Part shown: one piece after another, positions 41,858 through 52,240 of the stretch
How positions within the stretch are numbered: position 1 is the first letter of the stretch
Layout of the letters: each line of letters opens with the position of its first letter
Translations under genes and position numbers: made by a program
Notes under the pieces: model-generated
The model's database searches: none
Seen by the model: the letters and a program-made list of their open reading frames with translations, nothing else
Told to the model about the DNA's origin: nothing
Assembly (NCBI GenBank): GCA_018873245.2
Contig: JAEMBT020000001.1
Coordinates: 17,204,220 to 17,268,219 of the forward strand
Direction: 5' to 3'
Length of the DNA stretch: 64,000 nucleotides
Origin: Archegozetes longisetosus
Taxonomy: Eukaryota; Arthropoda; Arachnida; Sarcoptiformes; Trhypochthoniidae

Positions 41858-43419
41858 ATGAAGGCCTATTTCTATTTATTTGTGGTAGTCTTAGCACTAA
41901 TCACTTTCAGAGCTGACTGTGAGTATTTAACTTAAATTTCTAAACTTTTTACCTCTAATTTTGATTTGATTTAATTGTTCAAAGCGGGAAAACTTGACAA
42001 AAATGTTGTAAAATCAAGTGATAAGTCGATAAATTTGAATAAAATAGAGAAACTGAGCGATAACTCGGTAGACGTCGAAGAGCTATCTGGTGGAAAACCT
42101 GCGATTATCTTATCTGAAGCTCTAAACTTTTTTTCATCAATAATCAAACTTTTTCAAACCCGACTCAATCTGACAGATTCTAACTCTAGTAAGTGTTAAA
42201 CTTTTGAAAGTCTTTTGAAAGATTGATTGAAATTTGATTTCTAATTATATTTAGCTCTATTATCTATCTTCTCTAATCCAATATTTAACGGCGTTTCACA
42301 AAGTTTGAACCAATCCTTTACTGAAGCAACAAATCTTATCAATGATATCGAGTCTTTGCTGGCGGATTCAGATGCAAGCGGTTCAGTAAATGACCGAATA
42401 CGGGGTTTGATTTCTGAACTGAATCAAAAGATAAAAAGTCTACTAGGAAGGTTAATTTCTGCACAGAAACAGATCCCAATTTCAGGATCTATTATATTGA
42501 ATAATGTAGTTATGCAGGCATTAGCTGCATACCAATTAATGTTAGGTTCTGTCGGTATCGGAGGACCAGTTCAACCTAAATCTATTGGTCTAAACTTGCC
42601 ATTTAATAAGCTTTGCTCTACATTGCAAGACTTGCCTAAACGTATGTATACTTGAGCTATAATTTAGTAAATTCTGAGATTTTCGATATTATATCACTAG
42701 TATTGAATTCGTAATTAGTATCAAGTATCAAAATGATGTACTTTGATTATAACTTTTCTCATAAGATGTCAAATAGTTACAGAACTTGAAACTCTTACAA
42801 CACTATTTGCTGGAAATCCAGAATTCATAACTCAAGCTCTGACATCAATCGCTAACATCCTGATGCCCGGATCTGAAAATGCTGCCAATTCTACAAATTC
42901 TACAAACACTCGATTCGTGATTCCTCTGACAACTGAGAAAATATCAGACTTTGAGCAAACGTCATACGGATTGTCAGATAATAATAAACTGGTCATAACA
43001 ACTATTACTACTAGAAATTTCACTAAAAGACAATCTAGAAACATTCAAAAGATCTAAATGAAAAATCATTTTTCCATCAAATGTCTTTGTATTCATTGCA
43101 ATCAATGATGTCTTCTCTGGTCAATGATATGAAAGATGGAACTAAAAAGCAATACTTGAATGCGCTGGAGGTTTGAATCATACTTTTATTTTTCTAGCTC
43201 TATAACTAAGAGTTTGCGATTACTTCTCAGTGTCAAATAGATAGTCTTGGATGTAGTTTGCGTCAAAAAGATAATGGAAAGGAGCTCCAAAATTGTATTA
43301 ATAAACTAATTGCTGTAAGTCACCTAGAATCTGAATATGAGACTTGTATTTTTTCATAACTTTTGTTTAAATTTCAGTGCGTTGGAAAAGGCTTACCGGT
43401 ATCGACATTTAAGATATGA
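41858..43419 (+). CDS. secreted protein, unrecognised (multi-exon)
   Basis: Signal peptide exon 41858-41918 (MKAYFYLFVVVLALITFRA), then 41985-42188, 42255-42641, 42777 to about 43170, 43231-43314 and 43378-43419. The first three junctions are phase 1 and the last two phase 0, with canonical GT/AG. The protein is mostly amphipathic-helical (IESLLADSDASGSVNDR, GLISELNQKIKSLLGRL) with few Cys until the C-terminal exons, which contain five (CQIDSLGC, NC, CVGKG). Within the fourth exon the frame changes between about 43020 and 43060, so either a small intron is hidden there or a base is wrong; a stop at 43057 would otherwise end it early. No known family; the leader and helical make-up suggest a haemolymph, salivary or gut secretion. 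Confidence 0.6.
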
Positions 43420-43833
43420 GCCAAATTTGAAAGACTGGTTTCTTCAAATGTTCACTATATTCAATAAGTCAAACTTTATTTCTAAGTGTCTTTGTTTCTC
43501 TTAATTAATTGTTTATTGAATCTGAGATGAATTATTTTGACAAATTGAATTATTTAATTGAATAATTTTGATTTCCTTATTTAAGTTTTATTTAACTTCA
43601 ACTGTTGAACCAAAAATAGAAAAGCAGAGATTGTAACAGTGGTGGTAGAAATGTTTACACCATATTGATTAAGCATAATATTTAACAAAATTATTAATAT
43701 AAAATACTTCAACAATGATTTCAGTGGATATATTGTTGAAGTAAACAAATTTCAAGTTCTTCAAAAACAATTCTAAATTAGTTTTCTAAAATACATGGTT
43801 TTGAGTTGACAGTTGAAAAGCATATTTTGTTTA

Positions 43834-43991
43834 GTACAGTGATCTGCAATTATTATTAATCATACAGTCCCAACAGCACTTTGCTTCAAAACAAAACTTT
43901 AGACCAATACAGTAGAAAAACTAAAGTTTTATGTTTTGAAGCAAAGTGCTGTTGAAACAGTTTCATTAATAACAATTGCAGATTACAGTAC
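43834..43991. mobile_element. hairpin MITE (about 158 bp, nearly palindromic)
   Basis: Arms of about 70 bases (43834-43905 and 43919-43991) pair with few mismatches, e.g. CAACAGCACTTTGCTTCAAA against TTTGAAGCAAAGTGCTGTTG, and the ends read TACAGT...ACTGTA?-like (GTACAGT / ACAGTAC). The transcript would form a long stem. TA at each end is consistent with a pogo/Tc1-type origin. Confidence 0.75.
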
Positions 43992-44385
43992 AATATTTCA
44001 ATTTGAACAAAGTTGTGTACTATTTCTATACTAAATTACTGCAATTTAATTTAATTAAAACATTACAACTTCTAAATTACCTTCAGATTAGTTCTAATCA
44101 ATATTTTCATTAAACTCTGGTATGGTTTCAACATTTCTCAAAATCGTACAAATATTTAACTCAATTGATAAGTAACTTAAAGCATTCATTAAAAGTCTTC
44201 TCATGTATTTCAACTTAGTTTGTCAGAAAAAATTGTAAAATCCAAGTTTTGTCGACTCTAAAATAGTAAAATTGAAAGAGTTTTATGCGATTAGTCAAAG
44301 TAAATGCACAATAAATGCTTGAAGGGGATTTGGAAACTGTTCAATGACAAAATGATTAGAAAGGATTCAATCATAAAAAGATTAC

Positions 44386-44729
44386 ATTACACTATTCTGG
44401 CACAACACTATTGTACATGTATTACGACCTTAACTTTAAGGTATATATGATATAAAAGTCGTTTAGATTTATATTTATATTAAACTATACTAAACTCTTA
44501 TAGTTTTCTGGTTTTGAGTTTTTATATTTTAATTTTTGCTTTTTTAGTCTTTTCTTTTAAATTATTAGTAATATTTAAAAATGTTTTAATGTTGAAAAAG
44601 TCGAAGGCCGATTAAAAAGAATATTTTTATTTTCGAGATATAATATAAAGTTATGTAGTATACAGCATATATGCCTTAAAGTTTAGGCTATAATATACGT
44701 ACAATAGAATTGTGCCAGAATAGTGTAAT
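44386..44729. mobile_element. MITE with about 30-bp inverted ends
   Basis: ATTACACTATTCTGGCACAA opens the element and its inverse TTGTGCCAGAATAGTGTAAT closes it, with similarity continuing inward (CTATTGTAC). The core is AT-rich and non-coding. If the repeat starts at CACTATTC, both sides show TA. Confidence 0.8.
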
Positions 44730-45306
44730 CTAAACGATAAAAGTTTAGGATAAAAGTGTTATCAATTCACATTCTGTCCACTGCATGTCGACTTAGGGCG
44801 TACATGTATGAAGAGCGTTTTTCAACATTATACAAATACGTTCAATACTTATGGTAGTCTCTATTTTTATGCATTAACAATCAAACTTAAATTTCATTCT
44901 AAACAAGTTTATTTGATAAATTAAACAGACTATTTTCCGTAGAGGAGGGCAGATAATAATTTTAAAGTGAGTGTGAGAGTAGTGAACTCAAATTTGTAAC
45001 TTGAAATTATTTCATAACGCCCCTAATAATATAAGTATTAAAAAATATTTAGATAATAAAAAATTTCTATTTTAGGCTCTATTATTTCTTTAAGTTAAGT
45101 TAGGTAAGGTAATATTCTTAGGTATTCAAAAACTGGAGTCTTATTTTCAAAAACAGATGAAATTTTGATAGTAATAATGGATTATAAATATAATTTCAAG
45201 GCTTGATTTACTAATTTCAGTGAAACTACAAAGCGGTTTCTTTCTGAAGCCGCGAAAATTCAAAAGAAAATTAACTTTAATCTTAGTCAAAATATGTTTT
45301 GATTTA

Positions 45307-45312
45307 TTCTTT
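45307..45312 (+). repeat. Polinton target-site duplication, left (TTCTTT)
   Basis: TTCTTT immediately precedes the left terminal repeat and is repeated exactly at 62276-62281 after the right one. Six bases is the duplication length known for Polinton integrases. Confidence 0.92.
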
Positions 45313-45712
45313 AGTAGTAGATATGTGCTTCTGGACCGGAGCGCTCTAGACCTGAGAGGGATTCTAGACCTGAGAGGGATTCTAGACCGGAGCGCTCTAG
45401 ACCTGAGAGGATTCTAGACCTGAGAGGGATTCTAGACCGGAGCGCTCTAGACCTGAGAGGATTCTAGACCTGAATACTCTATACTTGAGAGAGATGCCTA
45501 AAGCTTCTTCAAGGCTATAATTGAGTTGACAATACTGTCTATTCATAAAATTGATATAAAATTAGCTCAATTGTTAATCATTTTATTTTCCCCGAAATCA
45601 ATGCATTTACAAGATTTTTATTAACAATTCATTATTATTTTTATCAAATGAGAATAGAGATAGAAAATCGCAGTAAGAATAACCCAATAGTCTTAGTTTT
45701 ACATAAAGAACA
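45313..45712 (+). repeat. Polinton left terminal inverted repeat
   Basis: Inverted copy of 61873-62275. Bases 45331-45470 are built of tandem units TCTAGACCTGAGAGGGAT and TCTAGACCGGAGCGC arranged in a 51-bp composite period. Differences from the right copy are two missing G bases in GGG runs, plus a few substitutions near the inner border. It includes the last 35 codons of the protease gene. Confidence 0.95.
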
Positions 45713-46032
45713 CAATAGTGACCACAAGTTATGCATGTCAAACACTGTAAAGTCATTCTATTAAACCCCCAACCAAGTGGACAATTATCTTCCATATAAA
45801 TAATGAATTCTTCATGAAGTGGTGGCAATCCGTATGAATCAAAGTATTCTCCAGTACCATCCTCCTCAAAAATCATTGCAACCCAATGCTCTCCACCCTT
45901 ATCTGAGGTATCAGTGTTAACAATTAGGGCTGATTTTTTTCCTCGTCTCACCGACGGTAATAAATCTCTTGCAAAAGTACCCACAAATGATGCCTCATTG
46001 GATAAGAGACTATTGATTAAAGTTGTATCCAT
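45607..46032 (-). CDS. Polinton adenain-like cysteine protease (PRO)
   Basis: Maturation protease related to the adenovirus endopeptidase, which processes capsid proteins. 141 residues, intact, starting at the ATG that directly follows the stop of the major capsid gene (TAAATG). Catalytic His is in GGEHWVAM (about residue 50), the acidic partner in EYFDSYGLPP (about 65), and the nucleophile Cys in CGHYCVLYV (about 107), the spacing typical of this clan. The last 35 codons lie inside the left terminal repeat, so the right end carries a copy of that part only. Confidence 0.88.
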   Translation of the reverse strand: MDTTLINSLLSNEASFVGTFARDLLPSVRRGKKSALIVNTDTSDKGGEHWVAMIFEEDGTGEYFDSYGLPPLHEEFIIYMEDNCPLGWGFNRMTLQCLTCITCGHYCVLYVKLRLLGYSYCDFLSLFSFDKNNNELLIKIL

Positions 46033-47394
46033 TTAATGGAAATCTAGAATAGCATTTCTATCTTCTGGTATCGTAATTAAATTATCAAATTCTGAATAAA
46101 TGAGAACATTTATTGTTTCCGGGAGTGGTCTCTTAAAATGAACTTCGATACGCATTGTGCCGTGATTAATAGGACTTATATGACTATCAATACCACACCC
46201 ATCAGATTGATCTGGGGAGAAATTGAAACCAAAAATAGTTCTTCCTTTAACCCATTCATCTAGAGATATGGTCGTGTGACAATCGGTTGATATCTGATTA
46301 AGAGCTCTGTAAAACTCCAAATACTCTCTAGAATATATTCCGTTGTCAAAGTCTGGTTGGAAGCCTCTTCTTGGATACTGAATACTATTTTGGAAGCAAG
46401 CTATGAAATTCAAGTCATAATGATGAAAATAATAGGGATTCTTTTTAAAAGAACCATTCAAACTCTCATTGGAGACAAAGAATATCAAGCATCTTCTTGG
46501 TAGCTGTCCATTAATAACATTTTCAAGTGAAGTATTCAGAGTACCAGCATTAATTGTCGTTGTAGTCACTGGAGATCTTGTTATAGGATATCTAGCAGGA
46601 GTTATTTCCAGAGCTTTATGATGTGCAAACACAATATCTTGACTCACTCTAGCTCTGGAGAGATTGAGTGAGACTTCAATAAATTCGGTCCTCGGAACAA
46701 TTTTATCATCAGAGCACATCATGTAAAATTCGACAGGATTTGGCACCAATTTAATTCTTATTTTGCAGCCACCAAGTATAGCCCGTCCTTGGAATGCTAT
46801 ATCTAAGTTCAGTTTGCCATAAAGGTCATAAATTCTTCCTGTTGAAATTTCTCTGTCTTTATCGGGCAATACGCCGCTAGGGCTAACATGCTTTATATAT
46901 TTCGTTCTCATCGTATTAGGCTTGTGTGGAGTATCCCACAATTCATCACTAAACCATCCTGCACCGGATAGGAAAGACTTTTTAGAATCGTTGCTGAATC
47001 CAATCATTGTTTCAATATAAGATTTTATAGAATAAGTTTGTAAAGATGTTGTAATCTGTGTATCTCCAATGAAACAGTCGACTTGTTGCCACAGGGAATT
47101 CATAAAATTATTTACAATAGAAACATTGTTCCAATCGTTTGCCACTACTTCCGACTTATCTGTCTTTGAAAGGATTATTCTCAGTTGAACGTTTAAAAGT
47201 ATTTCCTTCGGGATGATATATTCATTAGCAGACGTTGGAACCACAAATTCAATATGTCCACCAGAATTTAATGCACTTATCGGTCTGTGATCAGTTTGAA
47301 TTGTAGACTCTACTGATGTTTGTACAGCAGGCAATGCATACAAATCAAGTTCTGGTAATGTAACAACAGGCGAGGCTTCACTTACAATAGACAT
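46033..47394 (-). CDS. Polinton major capsid protein (PY, double jelly-roll)
   Basis: 453 residues, intact frame, the largest undamaged gene of the element. It belongs to the F54H12.2-like group, long annotated as host proteins and recognised as the Polinton major capsid protein. Diagnostic region about 95-165: LWQQVDCFIGDTQITT followed by YSIKSYIETMIGF and a KKSFLS segment. Structure by family: two stacked jelly-rolls forming capsomers. Its start overlaps the end of the upstream basic-protein ORF by 17 bases and its stop abuts the protease start, as in a compact viral cluster. Confidence 0.85.
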   Translation of the reverse strand: MSIVSEASPVVTLPELDLYALPAVQTSVESTIQTDHRPISALNSGGHIEFVVPTSANEYIIPKEILLNVQLRIILSKTDKSEVVANDWNNVSIVNNFMNSLWQQVDCFIGDTQITTSLQTYSIKSYIETMIGFSNDSKKSFLSGAGWFSDELWDTPHKPNTMRTKYIKHVSPSGVLPDKDREISTGRIYDLYGKLNLDIAFQGRAILGGCKIRIKLVPNPVEFYMMCSDDKIVPRTEFIEVSLNLSRARVSQDIVFAHHKALEITPARYPITRSPVTTTTINAGTLNTSLENVINGQLPRRCLIFFVSNESLNGSFKKNPYYFHHYDLNFIACFQNSIQYPRRGFQPDFDNGIYSREYLEFYRALNQISTDCHTTISLDEWVKGRTIFGFNFSPDQSDGCGIDSHISPINHGTMRIEVHFKRPLPETINVLIYSEFDNLITIPEDRNAILDFH

Positions 47395-47858
47395 TATTCA
47401 AATAAAGACAATTTCGATTTCTTATTTCTTTTGATAATTCTTCTTTTTCAAGAGCTTTGCGACCTTCTGCCAACGCTCGCAGTTGTAACAATGAAGGCTT
47501 TCTTCTTTTGACGTTCTTTATATTTGATATCCGTTTCCGAGCACTTTTTCTCTTTCTGCCAGACCCGCTTTGTCTAAAGTTCCGCACTTTTTCTAATGCA
47601 TCTTCTGCGATATCTAGACCTGTGTTTTTAAGTCTCTTCTTCATTGCTGTCTTGAAATTGTCTCCTTGAAGTAAGTCTGTACCAATATTTATACCTGTAT
47701 TTAAAGCTTTTTACCAAGATATTTGAGGATAGGCATAACAGCTCCAGAAAGGAGGCGACCGAAAAACCATGCCCTTTTTGGTATCTTACGCCAGAATATC
47801 CTGCAATGCCAGATCCTGCTTGGTTAACGTAATAGGTTGTGAAGGGATTTGAGCCCAT
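47378..47858 (-). pseudogene. Polinton small basic virion-type protein (frame broken twice)
   Basis: Two ORF pieces (47858-47628 and 47644-47378) together carry the features of a widespread arthropod Polinton protein: an N-terminal segment with GYSGVRYQKGHGF, then a Lys/Arg-rich C-terminal half (KRKSARKRISNIKNVKRRK). Such proteins resemble adenovirus core or minor virion proteins in charge and position next to the capsid genes. The frame shifts near 47753 and again near 47712, both in short homopolymers. Role in packing DNA or lining the capsid is inferred. Confidence 0.6.
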
Positions 47859-48769
47859 CTTTTGGTCTTTTACGGAAATGGAGTGTCACAGTTGAACGGC
47901 CAAAATCAAATGGAATAGTTTCCCCGATGTCGTCTTTTATATCGATTTCAATGGTATCAAATTCATGACTAACAATTGAATGATAAAAGGTTCCAAGAAA
48001 CGCAAAAGACACTGTTCACCAAATTTAATCTTCCGAGGGATTTCCACCTGACGTAATAAATTAGTCTGCATATTCCCGGTCAAAACAGGTTTGACTATAG
48101 AGCAGTAAACCAATATATGAAGCTCACTAACATTGAATTGAACTGGAAACGGAGCCTCGAATTCTACCGGGTAAACGTTATCACCCGATGGATTATCATA
48201 TGAAATATTACGATTCAATTTGACTTCATTATCTGCTAAAAGTTTTCCACTTTCTTCATCATGAAAATAGGAAATAAGCCCTCCAGTGGTTTCATTTCTT
48301 AATCCTAGCATGAGCTCCAGTTCTTCAGGGAGTGCTGGATAGAAAAAGAGTCGTTCTTGACAGATATTCCATTTATTATGAATAATCGGTTATAAATAGG
48401 ATCGTATCTCAACGATGGTGCTCTTTTCATCACATCTTTGAAAATGATTTTTCCAAAATTTCTAAGCTTTTTGTTTATTTCTGAAATCAATAGGTCAATA
48501 GAAGGATAATATCCTTTTCGAAGTATTGCTTCATCTGTATGGAAATATTCTCCTTTATTCGAAAATATACTTAAATTATAATCAGACCTTATGTTGAACC
48601 ATGATTTAGTGTAACTCATTTCCGCTAATCCAACTTCCCATTCAGAATTCAATTTTATTTTCTCGGGAAGTTTAGTTACAAAATTTGCAACTGTATTATT
48701 CCTATGACTTTGAGGACTTTCAACATTGCTGAATAGATGAATATAAAACGAATCATTTGCAGTATCCAT
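47824..48769 (-). pseudogene. Polinton minor capsid / penton protein (PX), interrupted
   Basis: Single jelly-roll vertex protein. The ORF pieces 48922-48305, 48311-47937 and 48012-47824 align end to end along one protein. The probable start is the Met at 48769 (DTANDSFYIHLFSN), because the upstream 51 residues of the longer frame contain an unrelated TM-like stretch. The N-terminal signature is present: a Pro/Asn-rich strand followed by TKLPEKIKLNSEWEVGLAEM and SWFN. Breaks lie near 48305 and between 47937 and 48012. It overlaps the basic protein ORF at its 3' end. Confidence 0.72.
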
Positions 48770-48918
48770 TGTGAAGTCCGAGTAATTTTCTACACCACAA
48801 AATCTTTTCAAATTTCTTTTATTATTATAACTTATATTGAATTTTACAATAAGAAAAACCAATACAATAGACAAAGCAAAAATTTCAAATATTAGAAAGC
48901 CAACCTTCATGCATGGTT

Positions 48919-49266
48919 TCATGACGGAGAATGATTATCACTATGGTTGGAATGATTTCTTTTTATTTTTGGGTTCGGTAACATATAGCCTAGACAACTC
49001 GTTAGCAAGGCGGTCCATAAACTTTCGTCACCTTTTTTCATGCTTAGATTATACAAAGAAGTTACCATTACCACAAGTATGACAATAACTTGAGATAAAT
49101 ATATTACTTCGTTCGCAGTGGGAGTGGAACAATCAGTGAACCAGCCAATATTATTCTTTTGCCTGAAACCCTCAGAATTCTCAGTTTTCATGACGTCTTC
49201 TCGTGCAATTTGAAGAGATCTTTTGCTGGAATCCATGAATTCTCGCTCTGAGGATAATTCATCCAT
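48919..49266 (-). CDS. Polinton small membrane protein (115 aa)
   Basis: Intact frame with a charged N-terminal half and two hydrophobic segments (about residues 55-73 and 82-96) linked by a short loop NLSMKKGDESLW, ending in LPNPKIKR. I recall proteins of this shape in arthropod Polintons; function unknown, perhaps membrane interaction during exit or entry. It overlaps the 3' end of the integrase gene by 79 bases in another frame. Confidence 0.6.
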   Translation of the reverse strand: MDELSSEREFMDSSKRSLQIAREDVMKTENSEGFRQKNNIGWFTDCSTPTANEVIYLSQVIVILVVMVTSLYNLSMKKGDESLWTALLTSCLGYMLPNPKIKRNHSNHSDNHSPS

Positions 49267-50298
49267 TTTACAAAATATTCGAGAATATTGTTTCTTACTC
49301 GTTTTCGGATTACTTTTTCAACACGATAAGCAATTCCAGCACTCACAGGTTGTAATTCTTCTCGATAATAGCGTCTATCTGATTCAGAACCTTTGAAATC
49401 TTTTATTGTATATTGCGCTTTTCCAAGTTTTCTCAAGTTTTCAGCTACTGTAAAAGTTTGATCTGTCCAATTGGGATAATATCCTCTATCGAATTTCGAT
49501 AAATCATACTTCTTTCTTACTGTAGTTCCAATGTTCAACTGATTTTTTTCACGTTGTTTCTTAAAATAAATTTCTTTCAAACTTTTCACACCATATAAGT
49601 TTTGGAATACCAGCCTTTCATTCGATTCATCTACATCTATCGGCCTCATTTTTATAGATCTGTGCCATCTCTTATTATAAGAATCAACCAAGTCTTCGAG
49701 TATATCTATATAGTTTCTTGTTCCTTGTGCTGTGAAGTAGCGAAACATTTTATCTTTCAAAGTTCTATTAACTCGTTCAATCACGCTACATTTGATTTTA
49801 ACGTCTTGAGAGGTAAAATATTTTACCTTCATAGATTGACAGAACGATTTGAATTCAGCATTATTGAATTCTTTTCCTCTATCCGTTTGAATTTTCATTG
49901 GCTTTCTTTCACGGAAAATCTTTTGAAACACTCAATTATACTAGTCGAAGACTTTGATTTCAATGGGAAAACCCATAAATATTTGCTTAGACAATCAATT
50001 ACTGTTAAAAGATATTTGTATCCTCTATTTTGTCTAGAAAATTCTTGCATATCGACTAAATCCGCTTGAAACTGCTCATCAATATGACTCACATAAATCT
50101 TATTTCGTACAAAGTTTTTCTTGCTGGACGATGCAAAGTATAAGAAATTTGACCCGATAGCCACTTGTTCACGTCACTTAATTTTAATGTTGGAAATTTA
50201 ATTTTAGCAAACTTGAACAAAGTCTCTGCACTTCCGTACGAAGCAGGATGTTTCAAGTCATAATATAATTTATCAAGATATTCAGTAAAGTCGTCCAT
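49188..50298 (-). pseudogene. Polinton retroviral-type integrase with chromodomain (frame broken)
   Basis: Catalyses insertion of the element, giving the 6-bp duplication seen here. Pieces on the minus strand: 50298-50089 (N-terminal part with KWLSGQISYTLHRPARK), 50164-49895 (first catalytic Asp in DLVDMQEF), 49931-49188 (second Asp in TDRGKEFNN, Glu in VIERVNRTLKDKM, then an SH3-like region). The C-terminus carries a chromodomain (about the last 45 residues: VEKVIRKR ... YFVKWMNYP ... SWIPAKDL), usual for Polinton integrases and thought to read chromatin marks. Breaks are near 50130 and 49910. Confidence 0.88.
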
Positions 50299-50301
50299 AT
50301 T

Positions 50302-51032
50302 TTATTCGTGAGGTTCTGATTCCCAATTTACTGGTAAATCGAAATTTCTCTTATTCAAATTTTCGTTGTCGTCACTGTTAACATCAAATGTTTCCCAAGT
50401 TTTTCTTCTTCTTTTGACCGGACTATCTTCTTCTTCTGAACTTTTTACATCAGTTTCACGCATGCGCCTTCGTTTCAAGATTGTTCTTTCGTCTTTATTC
50501 GTCGTCCCTTCTCTATTCTGTATCTTAGGTCGAATTATAGGTTTTGTAACATCTGATAAATTTATATAATCGTCATCCGCATTATTACTTATATTATTAT
50601 AAATATTCAATAATTTCATTTTAATGTTCTCATTGATAATGAGTTCTGGTTCAACTTTGGCTTCGTGCAACAATGATACAAATTCATTTTGTCCCGCAAG
50701 AAATTTTCCATCAGTCATTGCATGACTGATTAAAGCTACTAAATCACTGTCTTTAACGAAATCTCCGCTCTTGTTTCTCACTCTACCAACAATATCGTAC
50801 GCATTGATTTTCGCCAGTTTGAGTAGAATCTTCATAATATTAATAATTTTATTAGTCTGAGTTATAATTTTCTTTGGTCGTTTTGTATTGCTACTACTGG
50901 CAATACGAGCATTCTGTTCACTTGTAGGTAAACTAATTCCAGCCCCTGATTCATTGGCTTTACAGAATCACTCTCAACGATATTTACACTCTCCAATTCA
51001 GCAGGCATCGCAACCATTTTTCTAACACTCAT
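50302..51032 (-). pseudogene. Polinton charged protein of unknown function (interrupted)
   Basis: The ATG at 51032 begins MSVRKMVAMPAEL, a start I associate with a conserved Polinton ORF. The frame stops after about 55 codons, and the downstream open piece 50835-50302 (177 residues) has a helical part then a long Lys/Arg/Glu/Asp-rich tail with KRRRM and KRRRKTWE, which look like nuclear-localisation signals. Whether the two pieces are one gene is inferred from order and direction. Confidence 0.45.
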
Positions 51033-51033
51033 T

Positions 51034-51395
51034 TTACTTCATAACTTTTCTAATAATTGCTCCGGAAAGATGGCCTAATGCAGCAGCAGCAGCCGGTATT
51101 AGAATTGGTAATATACCACCAGTTTGCTCAATAACTTTTTCCTCTTGGAAGCACACTTTGCCGTTTTAGGGCAATCCAAAGCTTTAAGTACTCTTGCGTG
51201 ACGTTTCAATTTTCTCTTTTGAGTAGATTTGACCGGAATATTCCCTTTAATATAATTGTGAGCCAATTCTGAAAGAGAATTGAACAAAACTTTATCACTA
51301 CTTATCTCTTTAAGTATCAAATTTCTCTTCTTAGGGTCTTTGATTTTTGCTAATAAAGTCAAAAAGTCTATAGTCCTTTTCACCGATTTGGACAT
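51034..51395 (-). pseudogene. Polinton small basic protein with hydrophobic C-terminus (one shift)
   Basis: N-terminal ORF 51395-51099: helical, then QKRKLKRHARVLKAL and CASKRKKLLSK. Past a frame change near 51120 the minus strand codes a Gly/Ala-rich hydrophobic segment (GGILPILIPAAAAALG) to a stop at 51034, 1 base before the next ATG. This layout (basic body, hydrophobic tail) is a common Polinton ORF and recalls membrane-active minor proteins of adenoviruses; function inferred only. Confidence 0.55.
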
Positions 51396-51480
51396 TTTCT
51401 ACGAAGTTGACTGTTCAATGATTACCTTTTAAATAAGCAAATATTTAACTTCTTCGTGAATTTATATCTTGAAAAACGAA

Positions 51481-52179
51481 TCACTCTTTCCTAACATAGT
51501 AATGGGGCGCAAAACGCGTCCTGATCTTAAGTTCCGGCGGTAGTTCCTCCTCTGTGATTCTTGTACGAAAGCGAAACTCGTCTGGTGTGTCAGGTTTCAA
51601 ATCAATTAACAAGTAGCTGAAAGGCTTCGAGGTTGCATCAGCAAAAATTTTCTGGAATGTTTTAGTCTTTTCGCCGAAAAGTTGATATTCTAAATGCTTT
51701 ATTTGGCTGCTATTCCTGAAGCTTTTCATTAGAATCATGTATTGACTATTCAGGTTGATATTTCTCATCTCTTTTCCTTGATGAAAAATATTTTGCACTA
51801 TAAAGAAGACGCTAACATTCAAGTGATGACTCCCTTTTGTAAATAGATCACTCATTTCGGAACTTTTCGTCATTTCAGTCATCATATCATCAATCACAAT
51901 TATGTGAGGTTTCAGAAGCAAAACTTCTTCGGGCTTTATCAAATAATCAAAATACTTCACGTCAACATCATCACTAATTGATTCTTTGTATAAATTTTGA
52001 TACTGTCCATAGCACCATATCACTTTTAATTTATCTTTGACATCAATTTCGAAAGAATCCTTATAATTCTTGAGTATTCTTCTTACAAGAATAGTCTTTC
52101 CGCTAAAGCTTGGTCCTGAAACAATACACGTGAAAGGATGTCTAAATTTAAGAAACTTTGAGTTGATGTTTTCGTTCAT
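51481..52179 (-). CDS. Polinton A32/FtsK-HerA type packaging ATPase
   Basis: Genome-packaging motor ATPase. 232 residues, intact. Walker A is GPSFSGKT near residue 22, Walker B is HIIVIDDMM near 95, and the sensor region QNIFHQG near 130 follows an Asn-rich strand; the family's compact length fits. It lies between the IAP homologue and the small Polinton proteins, all transcribed in the same direction. Confidence 0.9.
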   Translation of the reverse strand: MNENINSKFLKFRHPFTCIVSGPSFSGKTILVRRILKNYKDSFEIDVKDKLKVIWCYGQYQNLYKESISDDVDVKYFDYLIKPEEVLLLKPHIIVIDDMMTEMTKSSEMSDLFTKGSHHLNVSVFFIVQNIFHQGKEMRNINLNSQYMILMKSFRNSSQIKHLEYQLFGEKTKTFQKIFADATSKPFSYLLIDLKPDTPDEFRFRTRITEEELPPELKIRTRFAPHYYVRKE

Positions 52180-52240
52180 CTTCAGATAATGAATAAGACC
52201 GTTTGTAAAATTCTAAATAAGTTTTATTAGCTCAAAAATT

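Larger units (their letters stand above)
43420..45312. other. intergenic with two MITEs, left flank of the Polinton
   Basis: No gene. Carries a hairpin MITE (43834-43991) and a TIR MITE (44386-44729). A TTAGG-like short run (GTTAGGTAAGG) lies near 45100. Confidence 0.5.

Noticed and set aside
49188..50298. Integrase considered as evidence for an LTR retrotransposon
   Set aside because: No reverse transcriptase, RNase H or LTRs; neighbours, end structure and 6-bp duplication identify a Polinton.
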